64,000 nucleotides of DNA from contig CANPTW010000003.1 of assembly GCA_947577075.1 (NCBI GenBank), forward strand, positions 61,121-125,120, in the 5' to 3' direction. The notes below the pieces were generated by a model that searched no databases, had not been told where the DNA came from, and worked only from the letters and a program-made list of their open reading frames with translations. Positions 17,186 to 26,569 of the stretch are shown here, piece after piece. Made by a program: the position numbers and the translations under genes. This DNA comes from an uncultured Oscillibacter sp. GTDB lineage: Bacteria; Bacillota; Clostridia; Oscillospirales; Oscillospiraceae. Each line of letters begins with the position of its first letter. Position 1 is the first letter of the stretch.

Positions 17186-18712
17186 ATGAACACCTGCTTA
17201 GGCATTGAGCTTGGCTCCACCCGCGTCAAGGCCGTCTCCATCGACGAAGCCTTTCAGCCCGTCTCCTCCGGGGACTACACCTGGGCCTCCCGCTATGAAA
17301 ACGGCGTCTGGACCTACCCCCTGGAGGAGGTCTGGACGGGGCTGAAGGCGGCACTTTCCAAGGTGAAGGACCGGGAGGACATCGCCGCTATGGGCGTCTC
17401 CGCCATGATGCATGGGTATCTGGCCTTCGACAAGGACTGGAACCTGCTGACCCCCTTCCGCACCTGGCAGAACACCATCACCGGCCCGGCGGCGGCGGAG
17501 CTGACGGAGCTCTTCGGCTTCAACATCCCCCAGCGCTGGAGCGTCGCCCACCTCTATCAGGCGGTGCTGAACGGGGAGGCGCACGTCTCTCAAATCGCGC
17601 ACATCACCACCCTGGCGGGCTATGTCCATTACATGCTCACCGGCGTCAACGCCGTGGGCGTGGGGGAGGCCAGCGGCATGTTCCCCATCGACAGCCTGCG
17701 GCTGGACTACGACGCCGGGATGCTTGAAAAGTTTGACGCCCTGCCGAAGGTGCAGAACCTCCCCTGGAAGCTCCGGGACCTTCTCCCGAAGGTGCTGGCG
17801 GCGGGAGAGCCCGCCGGAACCCTCACGGAGTCCGGCGCGGCCCTGCTGGACGGGCTGCTGTCCCCCGGCGTTCCCTTCGCCCCGGCGGAGGGCGACGCGG
17901 GCACCGGCATGACCGCCACCAACGCCGTGGCTCCCCGGACGGGCAACGTATCGGCGGGAACCTCCATTTTCTCCATGGTGGTCCTGGAAAAGCCGTTGAA
18001 AAAAGTCTATGAGGAGATCGACCTGGTGACCACCCCCGCCGGGGCCCCCGTGGCCATGGTCCACTGCAACAACTGCACCAACGACACCAACGCCTGGGTA
18101 AGCGTCCTGGGAGAGGCGGCGGAGCTTTTCGGAGCGAAGCCCTCCGCCGGCGAGCTCTACACCAAGCTCTACGAGAAGAGCCTGGAGGGGGATGCGGACT
18201 GCGGCGGCGTGCTGGTGTGCAACTATCTGGCGGGGGAGGGCGTCACCCACATGGACGCGGGCCGCCCCCTGACGGCCCGGACGCCGGAGAGCAATTTTAC
18301 GCTGGCCAACTTTTTCAAGGCCCAGCTTTACGCCACCATGGCCACCCTGAAAATCGGCATGGACATTCTGGCGGAGGAGGGCGTGGCCATCGACTCCCTG
18401 ACGGGCCACGGCGGATTGTTCAAGACCCCTGTCGTGGGCCAGAGCTACCTGGCCGCCGCCTGCAGCGCTCCCGTCACCTGCATGGAGACGGCGGGGGAGG
18501 GCGGCCCCTACGGCATGGCCCTGCTTGCCGCGTATATGCTGAGGAAAGCGGACGGCGAGCGGCTGGAGGACTTCCTGAGCGAACGGGTCTTTGCCGGAGC
18601 CGCCGGAACCACCGTCCAGCCCAGCGCCGCCTTGGCCGGGGGCTTCAACACATACATCCGGCGGTTCAAGGCTCTGCTTGCCGTGGAGCGGGCCGCTGCG
18701 GAACATCTGTAA
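17186..18712 (+). CDS. FGGY-family carbohydrate kinase, probable L-ribulokinase
   Basis: A 508-residue kinase with the FGGY N-domain phosphate motif GIELGSTRVKAV at the start and the C-domain adenine motif TGHGGLFKTPVVGQSYLAAA (about 410). L-ribulokinase AraB is expected between arabinose isomerase and the 4-epimerase, and this gene occupies that slot directly before araA (12-bp gap). The sequence does not look like the classical longer AraB of enterics, so the assignment as L-ribulokinase rests on context. It would phosphorylate L-ribulose with ATP in the cytoplasm. Confidence 0.82.
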   Translation: MNTCLGIELGSTRVKAVSIDEAFQPVSSGDYTWASRYENGVWTYPLEEVWTGLKAALSKVKDREDIAAMGVSAMMHGYLAFDKDWNLLTPFRTWQNTITGPAAAELTELFGFNIPQRWSVAHLYQAVLNGEAHVSQIAHITTLAGYVHYMLTGVNAVGVGEASGMFPIDSLRLDYDAGMLEKFDALPKVQNLPWKLRDLLPKVLAAGEPAGTLTESGAALLDGLLSPGVPFAPAEGDAGTGMTATNAVAPRTGNVSAGTSIFSMVVLEKPLKKVYEEIDLVTTPAGAPVAMVHCNNCTNDTNAWVSVLGEAAELFGAKPSAGELYTKLYEKSLEGDADCGGVLVCNYLAGEGVTHMDAGRPLTARTPESNFTLANFFKAQLYATMATLKIGMDILAEEGVAIDSLTGHGGLFKTPVVGQSYLAAACSAPVTCMETAGEGGPYGMALLAAYMLRKADGERLEDFLSERVFAGAAGTTVQPSAALAGGFNTYIRRFKALLAVERAAAEHL

Positions 18713-18724
18713 GGAGGAACTCTC

Positions 18725-20188
18725 ATGAAACAGTATCAGTTCTGGTTTGTCGTGGGCAGCCAGTTCCTGTACGGCCCCGAGGTGCTGGACACCGTGGCCG
18801 CCCGGGCCGCCGAAATGGCGGAGAAGCTCAGCGCGGTTCTGCCCTATCCGCTGGTTTACAAGGTTACGGCCAAGACCAACCAGGAGATTGCCGCGGTGTG
18901 CAAAGCGGCCAATTACGACGACTCCTGCGCCGGAGTGATCACCTGGTGCCACACCTTCAGCCCCAGCAAAATGTGGATCAACGGCCTTGTGGACCTCCAG
19001 AAGCCCTGGTGCCACTTCGCCACCCAGTACAACCGGGAGATCCCCAACGAGGAGATCGACATGGACTTCATGAACCTGAACCAGGCCGCCCACGGCGACC
19101 GGGAGCACGGGTTCATCGGGGCCCGCCTGCGCAAGCCCCGGAAAATCATCGCCGGCTTCTGGCAGGACGAGGACGTTCAGGCCCGCATCGGCAGCTGGAT
19201 GAAGGCCGCCGTGGGCGTGGCCGTCTCCAAGTCCATGAAGGTCATGCGCTTTGGCGACAACATGCGGGAAGTGGCCGTCACCGAGGGCGACAAGGTGGAG
19301 GTCCAGGCCAAGCTTGGCTGGCAGGTGAACACCTGGGCTGTAGGCGATCTGGTGAAGGCCATGGACGCCGTTTCCGAGGCGGAGGTCAACGCCCAGATGG
19401 CCCGCTACGCCGAACAATACGACATGGCCACCGACCGGGTGGACCAGGTGCTCTACCAGGCCCGGGAAGAAGTCGCCATGAAGAAGATGATGGACGCGGA
19501 AGGATGCCTGGCCTTCTCCAACACCTTCCAGGACCTCTACGGCATGAAGCAGCTCCCCGGCCTCGCCAGCCAGGACCTGATGGCCCAGGGCTACGGCTAC
19601 GGCGGCGAGGGCGACTGGAAGGTCTCCGCCATGACCGCCATCCTGAAGGCCATGGGCGAGGGGGGCAACGGGGCTTCCGCCTTCATGGAGGACTACACCT
19701 ATCATCTGGAGAAGGGCCAGGAGTACAGCCTGGGGGCCCACATGCTGGAGGTCTGCCCCTCCGTGGCGGCGGACCGGCCCCGGATTGAGGTCCATCCCCT
19801 GGGCATCGGGGACCGAGAGGACCCGGCCCGACTGGTCTTCGAGGGAAAGCCCGGCGACGCCATTGTGGTCAGCCTCATCGACATGGGGGGCCGCCTGCGG
19901 CTGATCTGCCAGGATATCCACTGTGTCAAGCCTATCCTGCCCATGCCGAACCTGCCTGTTGCACGGGTCATGTGGCAGGCGGAGCCCAGCCTGACCACCG
20001 GCGTGGAGTGCTGGATCACCGCCGGAGGAGCCCACCACACGGTCCTGAGCTACGACGTGACGGCGGAGCAGATGAAGGACTGGGCCAATATGATGGACAT
20101 CGAGTTTGTGCATATCACCAAGGACACCACGGTGGAGAGCCTGGAGCGGGACCTGTTCCTTGCGGACCTCGCCTGGAAGCTGAAATAA
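18725..20188 (+). CDS. araA: L-arabinose isomerase
   Basis: A 487-residue enzyme, close to the usual length of about 500. It opens with the family hallmark FWFVVGSQFLYGPE and contains GVITWCHTFSPSKMWINGL, the FNREIP-like segment FATQYNREIPNEEIDMDFMN, and the later metal-site regions around EDYTYHLEKG and AGGAHHT. It converts L-arabinose to L-ribulose with a Mn2+-type metal. The RBS AAGGAGG lies within the end of the kinase gene spacer. With the transporter, kinase and epimerase it completes the arabinose route to xylulose-5-phosphate. Confidence 0.97.
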   Translation: MKQYQFWFVVGSQFLYGPEVLDTVAARAAEMAEKLSAVLPYPLVYKVTAKTNQEIAAVCKAANYDDSCAGVITWCHTFSPSKMWINGLVDLQKPWCHFATQYNREIPNEEIDMDFMNLNQAAHGDREHGFIGARLRKPRKIIAGFWQDEDVQARIGSWMKAAVGVAVSKSMKVMRFGDNMREVAVTEGDKVEVQAKLGWQVNTWAVGDLVKAMDAVSEAEVNAQMARYAEQYDMATDRVDQVLYQAREEVAMKKMMDAEGCLAFSNTFQDLYGMKQLPGLASQDLMAQGYGYGGEGDWKVSAMTAILKAMGEGGNGASAFMEDYTYHLEKGQEYSLGAHMLEVCPSVAADRPRIEVHPLGIGDREDPARLVFEGKPGDAIVVSLIDMGGRLRLICQDIHCVKPILPMPNLPVARVMWQAEPSLTTGVECWITAGGAHHTVLSYDVTAEQMKDWANMMDIEFVHITKDTTVESLERDLFLADLAWKLK

Positions 20189-20359
20189 CGCCCCTTTTCT
20201 TGCGGGACTGGACAGCCGATGGCGGCTTCGCCGCTTATGAATGCGGCGTCCCCTTTCCGGGGAAAGAGGAGGCAGAAAGAACGTTGGCACGCTGCGGGGC
20301 CGGTTCCGCACAGACGTTTCTGCGACGGCAGCCGGCCCCGGCGCATAGGGGGACATAAC

Positions 20360-21058
20360 ATGCTGGAAGAACTGAAAAAGCAGGTGTGCGAGGCGAACCT
20401 GCTGCTGCCGGAGTACGGCCTGGTGACGTTCACCTGGGGCAATGTCTCCGGCGTCGACCGGGAACGGGGATTGATGGTCATCAAGCCCTCCGGCGTGGAA
20501 TACGACGACATGAAACCCGAGGACATGGTGGTGGTGAGCCTGGAGACCGGGGAACGGGTGGAGGGCCGCTATAAGCCCTCCAGCGACACGGACACACACC
20601 TGGCGCTGTACAAGGCGTTCCCGGCTCTGGGGGGCGTCGTCCACACCCACAGCCGCTGGGCCACCTCCTTCGCCCAGGCGGGGAAGGGCGTCCCGGCCAT
20701 GGGAACGACACAGGGGGACTATTTTTACGGTGAGATTCCCTGCACCCGGAGGATGACGCCGGAGGAGATTGCCGGAAGCTATGAGCTGGAGACGGGGAAC
20801 GTCATCATTGAAACCTTCCGGGAGCGGAAGCTGGACCCGGCGCAGGTCCCGGCGGTGCTGGTCCACAGCCACGGACCCTTCGCCTGGGGGACGGACCCGT
20901 TCAACGCCGTCCACAACGCCGTGGTGCTGGAGGAAGTGGCCTTCATGGATTTCCACGCCATGGCCTTGACGCCGGGCCTGGGGGCCATGCAGCAGGAGCT
21001 CCTGGACAAGCATTACCTCCGTAAGCACGGCCCCGGGGCCTACTACGGCCAGGGCTGA
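20360..21058 (+). CDS. araD: L-ribulose-5-phosphate 4-epimerase
   Basis: A 232-residue class II aldolase/epimerase from the ATG at 20360. It shows [10 protein letters not shown], the phosphate site [11 protein letters not shown], zinc ligands in [12 protein letters not shown] and the later HSHGPFAWG. It converts L-ribulose-5-phosphate to D-xylulose-5-phosphate, the last step of the pathway. It is separated from araA by 171 bp containing an 8-bp GGGGCCGG/CCGGCCCC hairpin, so it may be expressed at a different level. The ribosome site (GGGGGA) is modest. Confidence 0.94.
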   Translation: MLEELKKQVCEANLLLPEYGLVTFTWGNVSGVDRERGLMVIKPSGVEYDDMKPEDMVVVSLETGERVEGRYKPSSDTDTHLALYKAFPALGGVVHTHSRWATSFAQAGKGVPAMGTTQGDYFYGEIPCTRRMTPEEIAGSYELETGNVIIETFRERKLDPAQVPAVLVHSHGPFAWGTDPFNAVHNAVVLEEVAFMDFHAMALTPGLGAMQQELLDKHYLRKHGPGAYYGQG

Positions 21059-21147
21059 CGGAGATGGAAGGAACGCCTTCCGGTGCGCTTCGCTTCCCAC
21101 GGGCGGCGGAGGCCCATAAAAACGGAGCGTAACCTGCGCCCAGAAAA

Positions 21148-21193
21148 GAGCGGCAGATCTCTGCATGAGATCTGCCGCTCAGCCTGTCTAAAA
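21148..21193. terminator. Hairpin plus AGCCTGTC element after araD
   Basis: A perfect 14-bp stem (21148-21161 with 21167-21180, loop TGCAT) is followed by AGCCTGTCTAAAAA. The same arrangement (long hairpin, AGCCTGTC, A-tract) recurs at 37083-37128 after groEL. It lies between the convergent araD and thioesterase genes and probably ends transcription or stabilises the 3' end, although no T-run immediately follows the stem on the plus strand. Confidence 0.5.
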
Positions 21194-21292
21194 AGCCTTT
21201 TCGCCGGCCTGCGCAGGGGCTTCAAGCGTTCGACAAGCGCTGGGGGACGTGCGATGGGAAACGCCCCTCCCGGGTCTCCCGCCCGCTGGGGC

Positions 21293-21709
21293 TTACAGGT
21301 CCGGCTCGATGGGCTTGTCCAGCCGCCGGAAGGTGAAGGTTCCCACGGCAAAGAGCTCCCCGCCGTCCCCGGTGACCCGGGCCTCCAGAACGCAGACGCT
21401 CTTTCCGCTCTGGAGTTCACGGGCCTCCGCCGTCAGCCTGTCGCCCGCCCTGGCGCTTTTGAGAAAGCTGAAGGAGGCGTTAATGGTCACGGCCATGGTG
21501 CCGTAAGCCACCATGGCGGAGCCGCAGGCGGTGTCCGCCAGGGAGAAGTACACGCCGCCGTGGGGCACCTGGACGGGATTCAGGTCCTCCTCCGTCACGG
21601 TTTTGACAGCCCGGGCATACCCGGGGCGGAGCTCCTCCACATAAATGCCCAGCCGCCTGCCGAAGGGGTTCTTCGCGTTGCGGAAGGCCCGGAGCCGCTC
21701 ATAGTCCAT
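21293..21709 (-). CDS. PaaI-type hotdog thioesterase
   Basis: A 138-residue protein from the ATG at 21709. It has a single hotdog fold with the PaaI-like block HGGVYFSLADTACGSAM (about 50-66) and the strand ATINASFSFLKSA-like segment that follows. Such enzymes hydrolyse acyl- or aryl-CoA thioesters in the cytoplasm. It follows the Crp/Fnr regulator gene by 44 bp in the same direction and probably shares its promoter. The substrate is unknown. Confidence 0.85.
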   Translation of the reverse strand: MDYERLRAFRNAKNPFGRRLGIYVEELRPGYARAVKTVTEEDLNPVQVPHGGVYFSLADTACGSAMVAYGTMAVTINASFSFLKSARAGDRLTAEARELQSGKSVCVLEARVTGDGGELFAVGTFTFRRLDKPIEPDL

Positions 21710-21753
21710 AGGTGCCGCCTCCTCTGGGAGAGAATCAAGGGGGGAGCCGCCGG

Positions 21754-22407
21754 TCACTGCCGGATGGTGAACTGCCGCCCGTCGGAACGGACGCTGCCCT
21801 CCTCCCGGAGGCGCTTCAGCTCCCGCATCATGGCGCTGCGGTCGGTGGCGATGTAGTCCGCCAGGGTGCTCAGGGAAAAGGGAAGGGTGAAGGTCCGGCT
21901 CCCCGTCTGCTGGGAGAGCTGGCGGAAATAGCACATCAGCTTTTCCCGGATGGAACGCCGGGACAGCACATCCACCCGCCGGGAAAGGGCCTGGGCCTTG
22001 TCCGCCATCAGCTGCAGCATGTTCTGGACAAGGATGCTGTGCCGGCGGCAGGCGTTGCCGCAGCGGCTGAGGATATGAGCATAGTCAATGAAAACCACGT
22101 CGCAGGGATGCCGGCAGACTACCTCCAGACTGTCGCCCGTGGACCCGGCAAAGGCCAGGGTTTTGCCGAAAACCCCTCCGACGCCCAGGTCCTCCAGCAC
22201 GGTGGCGACGCCCTCCTCGTCGATGCGGATCAGCGACGCCTGTCCCCGTTCCACCACGCCCACGGCGTCGGAGGAGAAATCATAAATCAGCTCGTCAGCC
22301 CGGAAGGACCGCTGGACCGCCTGAAAACAGGACAGGATTTCCCGGTAATCCTGATAGCTGATATCGTGAAACAGCGGACTTTTTTCCAACTCCAGCTCAC
22401 TAAGCAT
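21754..22407 (-). CDS. Crp/Fnr-family transcriptional regulator
   Basis: A 217-residue protein from the ATG at 22407 (RBS AAAGGAATGA); a GTG ten codons upstream is less likely. Residues 15-130 form a cyclic-nucleotide-binding-type beta barrel (DELIYDFSSDAVGVVERGQ, VGGVFGKTLAFAG). Residues 150-217 are a Crp-type winged helix (SLSTLADYIATDRSAMMRELKRL). No FNR-like N-terminal Cys cluster is present. Upstream on the minus strand, TTTACT and TATGAT 17 bp apart make a good promoter. It likely governs itself and the thioesterase; the effector is unknown. Confidence 0.88.
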   Translation of the reverse strand: MLSELELEKSPLFHDISYQDYREILSCFQAVQRSFRADELIYDFSSDAVGVVERGQASLIRIDEEGVATVLEDLGVGGVFGKTLAFAGSTGDSLEVVCRHPCDVVFIDYAHILSRCGNACRRHSILVQNMLQLMADKAQALSRRVDVLSRRSIREKLMCYFRQLSQQTGSRTFTLPFSLSTLADYIATDRSAMMRELKRLREEGSVRSDGRQFTIRQ

Positions 22408-22820
22408 GTGCTCATTCCTTTCTGTTGCATATCCCACATACTCAGGATATCATACCAGCTTTTGCTTAAAAAGTAAAGAACAATTTTTTACTCTCGGGTC
22501 CCATAATCCAATATTCGGTAGTTTGCGGACCCTGTATCCCTTGCGGGATCGGCCGCGGGCCTGAGAAAGCGTTTTCAAAAAACTTTGGAAAGAGTTCCAA
22601 GCGGCGCCGGGGCGCCCGCTTTTCCTTTTCCGGGACCGGCATCCGGGGCGGAGGGGGACCCGTGCCGCGTATCCGCCCGCTTCCCTTCAAGGGCCCTTGG
22701 AAACGGATCGGGGCGCCGCCCCAAACCGGCCGGTGTTTTTAAAGCGGGAGAGCCGCCGCGGGGCGGCGGAGTGTTTATAATTCCGCCGCCGTTTGTTTAC
22801 AATTTGTTTATATCCATCCA

Positions 22821-22849
22821 TTGACAAGAAATGCCTCCGGTGGTAAACT
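22821..22849 (+). promoter_or_regulatory. Promoter of the hrcA-grpE-dnaK-dnaJ operon
   Basis: A perfect TTGACA (22821-22826), a 17-bp spacer and TAAACT (22844-22849). The CIRCE operator begins five bases downstream, covering the expected start site. The rest of the 518-bp gap (22408-22925) holds the leftward Crp promoter and several GC-rich inverted repeats, with no convincing gene. Confidence 0.8.
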
Positions 22850-22853
22850 CGCT

Positions 22854-22880
22854 TTAGCACTCCGGGAAAAGGAGTGCTAA
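22854..22880. promoter_or_regulatory. CIRCE operator (hrcA operon)
   Basis: TTAGCACTC, nine bases, GAGTGCTAA: an exact match to the HrcA-binding CIRCE consensus, placed at the transcription start of hrcA. Confidence 0.97.
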
Positions 22881-22925
22881 AGCATAAAAACACCCCGGAC
22901 TATGGGCGGCAGCTTGGAGGGCGTT

Positions 22926-23972
22926 GTGGAACTCTCGGACCGGAAACGGCAGATATTGAAACTGGTGGTGGAGGATTATATCCGCACGGCCGAGCCGGTG
23001 GGCTCCAAGGCCATTGCCGCGGAGATGGGCGGCAGCGTCAGCTCCGCCACCATACGCAACGAGCTCTCCGATCTGACGGAGATGGGCTATCTGGAGCAGC
23101 CCCACACCTCCGCCGGGCGGATGCCCTCGCCCAAGGGCTACCGGCTGTATGTCAACGAGCTGATGGAGGCCCAGCGCCTTTCCCTGGCGGAGACGGAGAA
23201 GATCAACCAGTCCCTCCAGCTGAAGATGGAGGAGCTGGACCGTCTGCTGGCCCAAGCGGGCCGGGCGGTCTCCGCCCTGGTGCGCTACCCGGCCTACATC
23301 TCCGCGGTCCGGAAGACCTCGGTTACCGTCCGGCGCTTCGAGCTGCTGGCGGTGGATGAGCGGAACTGCATCCTGGTCATGATGACCAGCGACAGCCGGG
23401 TGAAGAGCCAGCTTCTGCGGATGCAGCTGAAGGTGGAGGCGGAGCAGCTGCCCATGGCGGCCAATCTGCTGAACAGCCACTTTGCAAACGCCTCTCCCGC
23501 CGAGATGAGCCAGCGGCTGATGAACGTGGCGGACCAGGTGAATCCCCAGCTGTTTTTGCTGCTGTCCCAGGCGGTGAGCTGCGCGGCGGACATCCTGGAG
23601 GAGGCGGACCGGCGGGAGATCGTCACCGCCGGAGCCAGCCGGCTTTTGAAGCTCCCGGAGTTCCGGGACGCCGACAAGGCCCACGAGCTGATGAGCTTCC
23701 TGGCGGACAGCAAGGAAGAGCTCCCGCAGCCGCTGCACCGGGAGATGGAGATCCTGATCGGCCCGGAGAACGTGAAGGAAGCCTTGAAGGACACCAGCGT
23801 CGTGGTGGCCAGCTATGATATAGGAGACGACATGCGGGGCCTCATCGGCGTGGTGGGCCCCACGAGGATGGACTACGCGGCGGTGGCCGCCCGGCTCTCC
23901 GGCTTTGCCGAGGGGCTGACGAGATTGTTTGGCAAACAAGAGGAACTACCCCCGAAGGAGGAACCGAAATGA
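22926..23972 (+). CDS. hrcA: Heat-inducible transcription repressor HrcA
   Basis: A 348-residue repressor. The GTG at 22926 is preferred because GGAGG lies five bases upstream and the protein then begins with the typical ELSDRKRQILKLVVEDYI; an ATG at 22902 in the same frame has no ribosome site. The winged-helix N-terminus contains EPVGSKAIA and SSATIRNELSDLTEMGYLEQPHTSAGR in two blocks. It binds CIRCE and is kept active by GroEL. Its stop overlaps the grpE start by four bases. Both CIRCE sites of the window (here and before groES) are its expected targets. Confidence 0.96.
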   Translation: MELSDRKRQILKLVVEDYIRTAEPVGSKAIAAEMGGSVSSATIRNELSDLTEMGYLEQPHTSAGRMPSPKGYRLYVNELMEAQRLSLAETEKINQSLQLKMEELDRLLAQAGRAVSALVRYPAYISAVRKTSVTVRRFELLAVDERNCILVMMTSDSRVKSQLLRMQLKVEAEQLPMAANLLNSHFANASPAEMSQRLMNVADQVNPQLFLLLSQAVSCAADILEEADRREIVTAGASRLLKLPEFRDADKAHELMSFLADSKEELPQPLHREMEILIGPENVKEALKDTSVVVASYDIGDDMRGLIGVVGPTRMDYAAVAARLSGFAEGLTRLFGKQEELPPKEEPK

Positions 23973-24556
23973 CGGAAGAGAACAAGCAGCCCCTGGAGGA
24001 AGAAACTGCGAAGACGGAAGAAGCCCAGGCGGAGCCGGCGGAGGAAGCCGCCGAAAAGGCGGCGAAGGGCCGGAAGAAGAAGGAAAAGGGCATCACCTTC
24101 ACCAAGGAACAGGTGGAGCAGATGGAACAGGCGGTGCGGCAGCTGGAGGCCACCAAGGAGCAGTTCACCCGCCTGGCCGCGGAGTACGACAATTACCGCA
24201 AGCGCACCGCCAAGGAGAAGGAGACGCTGTACCAGGACGCCAAGGCGGACACCATCAGAGAGTTTTTGTCGGTGTACGACAACCTGGAGCGGGCGGCGGC
24301 GGCCCCCGGCGGGGAGGACGATCCCCACAAGAAGGGGCTGGAGATGATTTTCACCCAGTATAAGGAGCTGCTGAAAAAGCTGGGCGTCTCGGAAATTGAG
24401 GCCCAGGGCCGGCCCTTCGACCCGGAGCGGCACGAGGCGGTCATGCATGTCGACGACGAGAAGTTCGGCGAGAACGAAGTGGCCCAGGTCTTTCAGGCGG
24501 GCTTCGCCCTGGGGGACAAGGTGATCCGGCACGCCGTCGTTCAGGTGGCCAATTAA
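23969..24556 (+). CDS. grpE: Nucleotide exchange factor GrpE
   Basis: A 195-residue protein. A long acidic and lysine-rich N-terminus (1-45) leads into an extended coiled coil (45-110, with AAEYDNYRKRTAKEKE) and the C-terminal beta domain ending FDPERHEAVMHV and GYRLGDKVIRHA-like QAGFALGDKVIRHAVV. It exchanges ADP on DnaK. It lies between hrcA (ATGA overlap) and dnaK. Confidence 0.96.
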   Translation: MTEENKQPLEEETAKTEEAQAEPAEEAAEKAAKGRKKKEKGITFTKEQVEQMEQAVRQLEATKEQFTRLAAEYDNYRKRTAKEKETLYQDAKADTIREFLSVYDNLERAAAAPGGEDDPHKKGLEMIFTQYKELLKKLGVSEIEAQGRPFDPERHEAVMHVDDEKFGENEVAQVFQAGFALGDKVIRHAVVQVAN

Positions 24557-24605
24557 AATACAGCGTTCAAAATAATATTTTCATAGAGTTCAGGAGGCAG
24601 TCATT

Positions 24606-26438
24606 ATGTCTAAAGTAATCGGTATCGATTTGGGAACCACCAACTCCTGCGTGGCGGTGATGGAGGGCGGCGAGGCCGTCGTCATCGCCAACGCCGAGGG
24701 AAACCGGACCACCCCCTCCGTGGTGGCCTTCTCCAAGACCGGGGAGCGCATGGTGGGCCAGGTGGCCAAGCGCCAGGCCATCACGAACCCGGACCGGACC
24801 ATTTCCTCGATCAAGCGGGAGATGGGCTCCGACCATAGAGTCGCCATCGACGGGAAGAACTACACCCCCCAGGAGATCAGCGCCATGATCCTCCAGAAGC
24901 TGAAGGCGGACGCCGAGGCCTATCTGGGCGGCACCGTCACCGAGGCGGTCATCACCGTCCCCGCCTACTTCACCGACTCCCAGCGCCAGGCCACCAAGGA
25001 CGCGGGCAAAATCGCGGGCCTGGACGTCAAGCGCATCATCAACGAGCCCACGGCGGCGGCCCTGGCCTATGGCGTGGACAAGGAGCAGACCCAGAAAATC
25101 ATGGTCTACGACCTGGGCGGCGGCACCTTTGACGTCAGCATCCTGGACATTGACGACGGAGTCATCGAGGTCCTGGCCACGGCGGGCAACAACCGCCTGG
25201 GCGGCGACGACTTCGACGAATGCGTCATGAAGTGGCTGGTCAGCGAGTTCAAGCGCTCCGACGGCGTGGACCTCTCCACCGATAAAGTCGCCATGCAGCG
25301 CCTCAAGGAGGCCGCCGAGAAGGCGAAAATCGAGCTCTCCGGCGTGACCACCTCCAATATCAACCTCCCCTATATCACGGCGGACGCCACGGGCCCCAAG
25401 CACCTGGACGTGACCCTCTCCCGGGCGAAGTTCAACGAGCTCACCGCCCACCTGGTGGACGCCACCATGGGCCCCGTGCGCCAGGCCATGAGCGACGCGG
25501 GGCTGAAGCCCTCCGACCTCTCCAAGGTTCTGCTGGTGGGCGGCTCCAGCCGCATCCCCGCCGTGCAGGACGCGGTGAAGGGCTTCACCGGCTCCGACCC
25601 CTTCAAGGGCATCAACCCCGACGAGTGCGTGGCCATGGGCGCGGCGCTCCAGGCGGGCGTCCTCACCGGCGACGTGAAGGGCCTGCTGCTGCTGGACGTG
25701 ACCCCGCTGTCCCTGGGCATCGAGACCTACGGCGGCGTGTGCACGAAGCTGATCGACCGGAACACCACCATCCCCGTGAAAAAGAGCCAGGTCTTCTCCA
25801 CCGCCGCGGACAACCAGACCAGCGTGGAGGTCAACGTCCTCCAGGGCGAGCGGGAGATGGCCGCCGCCAACAAGTCCCTGGGCCGCTTCCATCTGGACGG
25901 CATCGCCCCGGCCCGCCGCGGCGTGCCCCAGATCGAGGTTACCTTTGATATCGACGCCAACGGAATCGTGAACGTCTCCGCCAAGGACCTGGGGACGGGG
26001 ACGGAGCAGCACATCACCATCACCTCCTCCTCCAACATGAGCAAGGAGGACATTGAAAAGGCCGTGAAGGAAGCGGAACAGTACGCCGCCCAGGACAAGA
26101 AGCTGAAAGAGGAAGTGGAGACCCGGAACCAGGCGGACCAGATGGTCTACCAGACCGAGAAGACCCTGGCGGACATGGGGGACAAAATCCCCGCCGACGA
26201 CAAGGGCAAGGTCCAGGGGGCCCTCGACAAGCTGAAGGAGACGCTGAAAGGGCAGGATACCGCCGCCATCAAGGCGGACACCGAGGCCCTGCAGCAGGCG
26301 TTCTACGCCGTCAGCGAGAAGCTCTACCAGCAGGCGAATCCCCAGGGCGCCCAGCCCGGCGGCGACGGCGGAGCCCAGGAGGGGCAGTATTACGACGCGG
26401 ATTACAAGGTCGTGGACGACGACGACCAGAAGAAATAA
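24606..26438 (+). CDS. dnaK: Molecular chaperone DnaK (Hsp70)
   Basis: A 610-residue Hsp70 with the ATPase signatures [29 protein letters not shown] and [13 protein letters not shown], a substrate-binding domain beginning [14 protein letters not shown], and a glycine/alanine-rich tail ([11 protein letters not shown]). The Gram-positive-type deletion in the N-terminal ATPase quadrant fits its length. The RBS CAGGAGGCAG is good. It is followed by a 14-bp hairpin with one mismatch (26456-26487) before dnaJ, a possible processing or attenuation site. Confidence 0.98.
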   Translation: MSKVIGIDLGTTNSCVAVMEGGEAVVIANAEGNRTTPSVVAFSKTGERMVGQVAKRQAITNPDRTISSIKREMGSDHRVAIDGKNYTPQEISAMILQKLKADAEAYLGGTVTEAVITVPAYFTDSQRQATKDAGKIAGLDVKRIINEPTAAALAYGVDKEQTQKIMVYDLGGGTFDVSILDIDDGVIEVLATAGNNRLGGDDFDECVMKWLVSEFKRSDGVDLSTDKVAMQRLKEAAEKAKIELSGVTTSNINLPYITADATGPKHLDVTLSRAKFNELTAHLVDATMGPVRQAMSDAGLKPSDLSKVLLVGGSSRIPAVQDAVKGFTGSDPFKGINPDECVAMGAALQAGVLTGDVKGLLLLDVTPLSLGIETYGGVCTKLIDRNTTIPVKKSQVFSTAADNQTSVEVNVLQGEREMAAANKSLGRFHLDGIAPARRGVPQIEVTFDIDANGIVNVSAKDLGTGTEQHITITSSSNMSKEDIEKAVKEAEQYAAQDKKLKEEVETRNQADQMVYQTEKTLADMGDKIPADDKGKVQGALDKLKETLKGQDTAAIKADTEALQQAFYAVSEKLYQQANPQGAQPGGDGGAQEGQYYDADYKVVDDDDQKK

Positions 26439-26455
26439 ACAGGCGTTTGTTCGTT

Positions 26456-26487
26456 CAATGGGACGGGGAGCATTCCCCGCCCCATTG
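26456..26487 (+). repeat. dnaK-dnaJ intergenic stem-loop
   Basis: A 14-bp stem with a single mismatch and a short loop lies 18 bases after dnaK. No T-run follows, so it is more likely an mRNA-processing or stability element, or a weak attenuator lowering dnaJ relative to dnaK. Confidence 0.5.
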
Positions 26488-26569
26488 CGCGGCGTTTGGA
26501 GTGAATTGGGAATGAGGAGTTTTTCGGGGAGCCGGCCGGTTCCCGGTTCCCAGTGGTGCAGGAGGCAGT

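Noticed and set aside
17198..21166. A 1,300-codon open frame on the minus strand across the kinase, araA and araD genes
   Set aside because: It is a shadow of three well-supported plus-strand genes; high GC makes stop codons rare in this frame. The translation is low-complexity (His, Gly, Leu, Val rich) with no domain and no ribosome site.
22438..22820. Possible gene between the Crp-type regulator and hrcA
   Set aside because: Only short frames without ribosome sites; the stretch is a series of GC-rich inverted repeats and promoter sequence.
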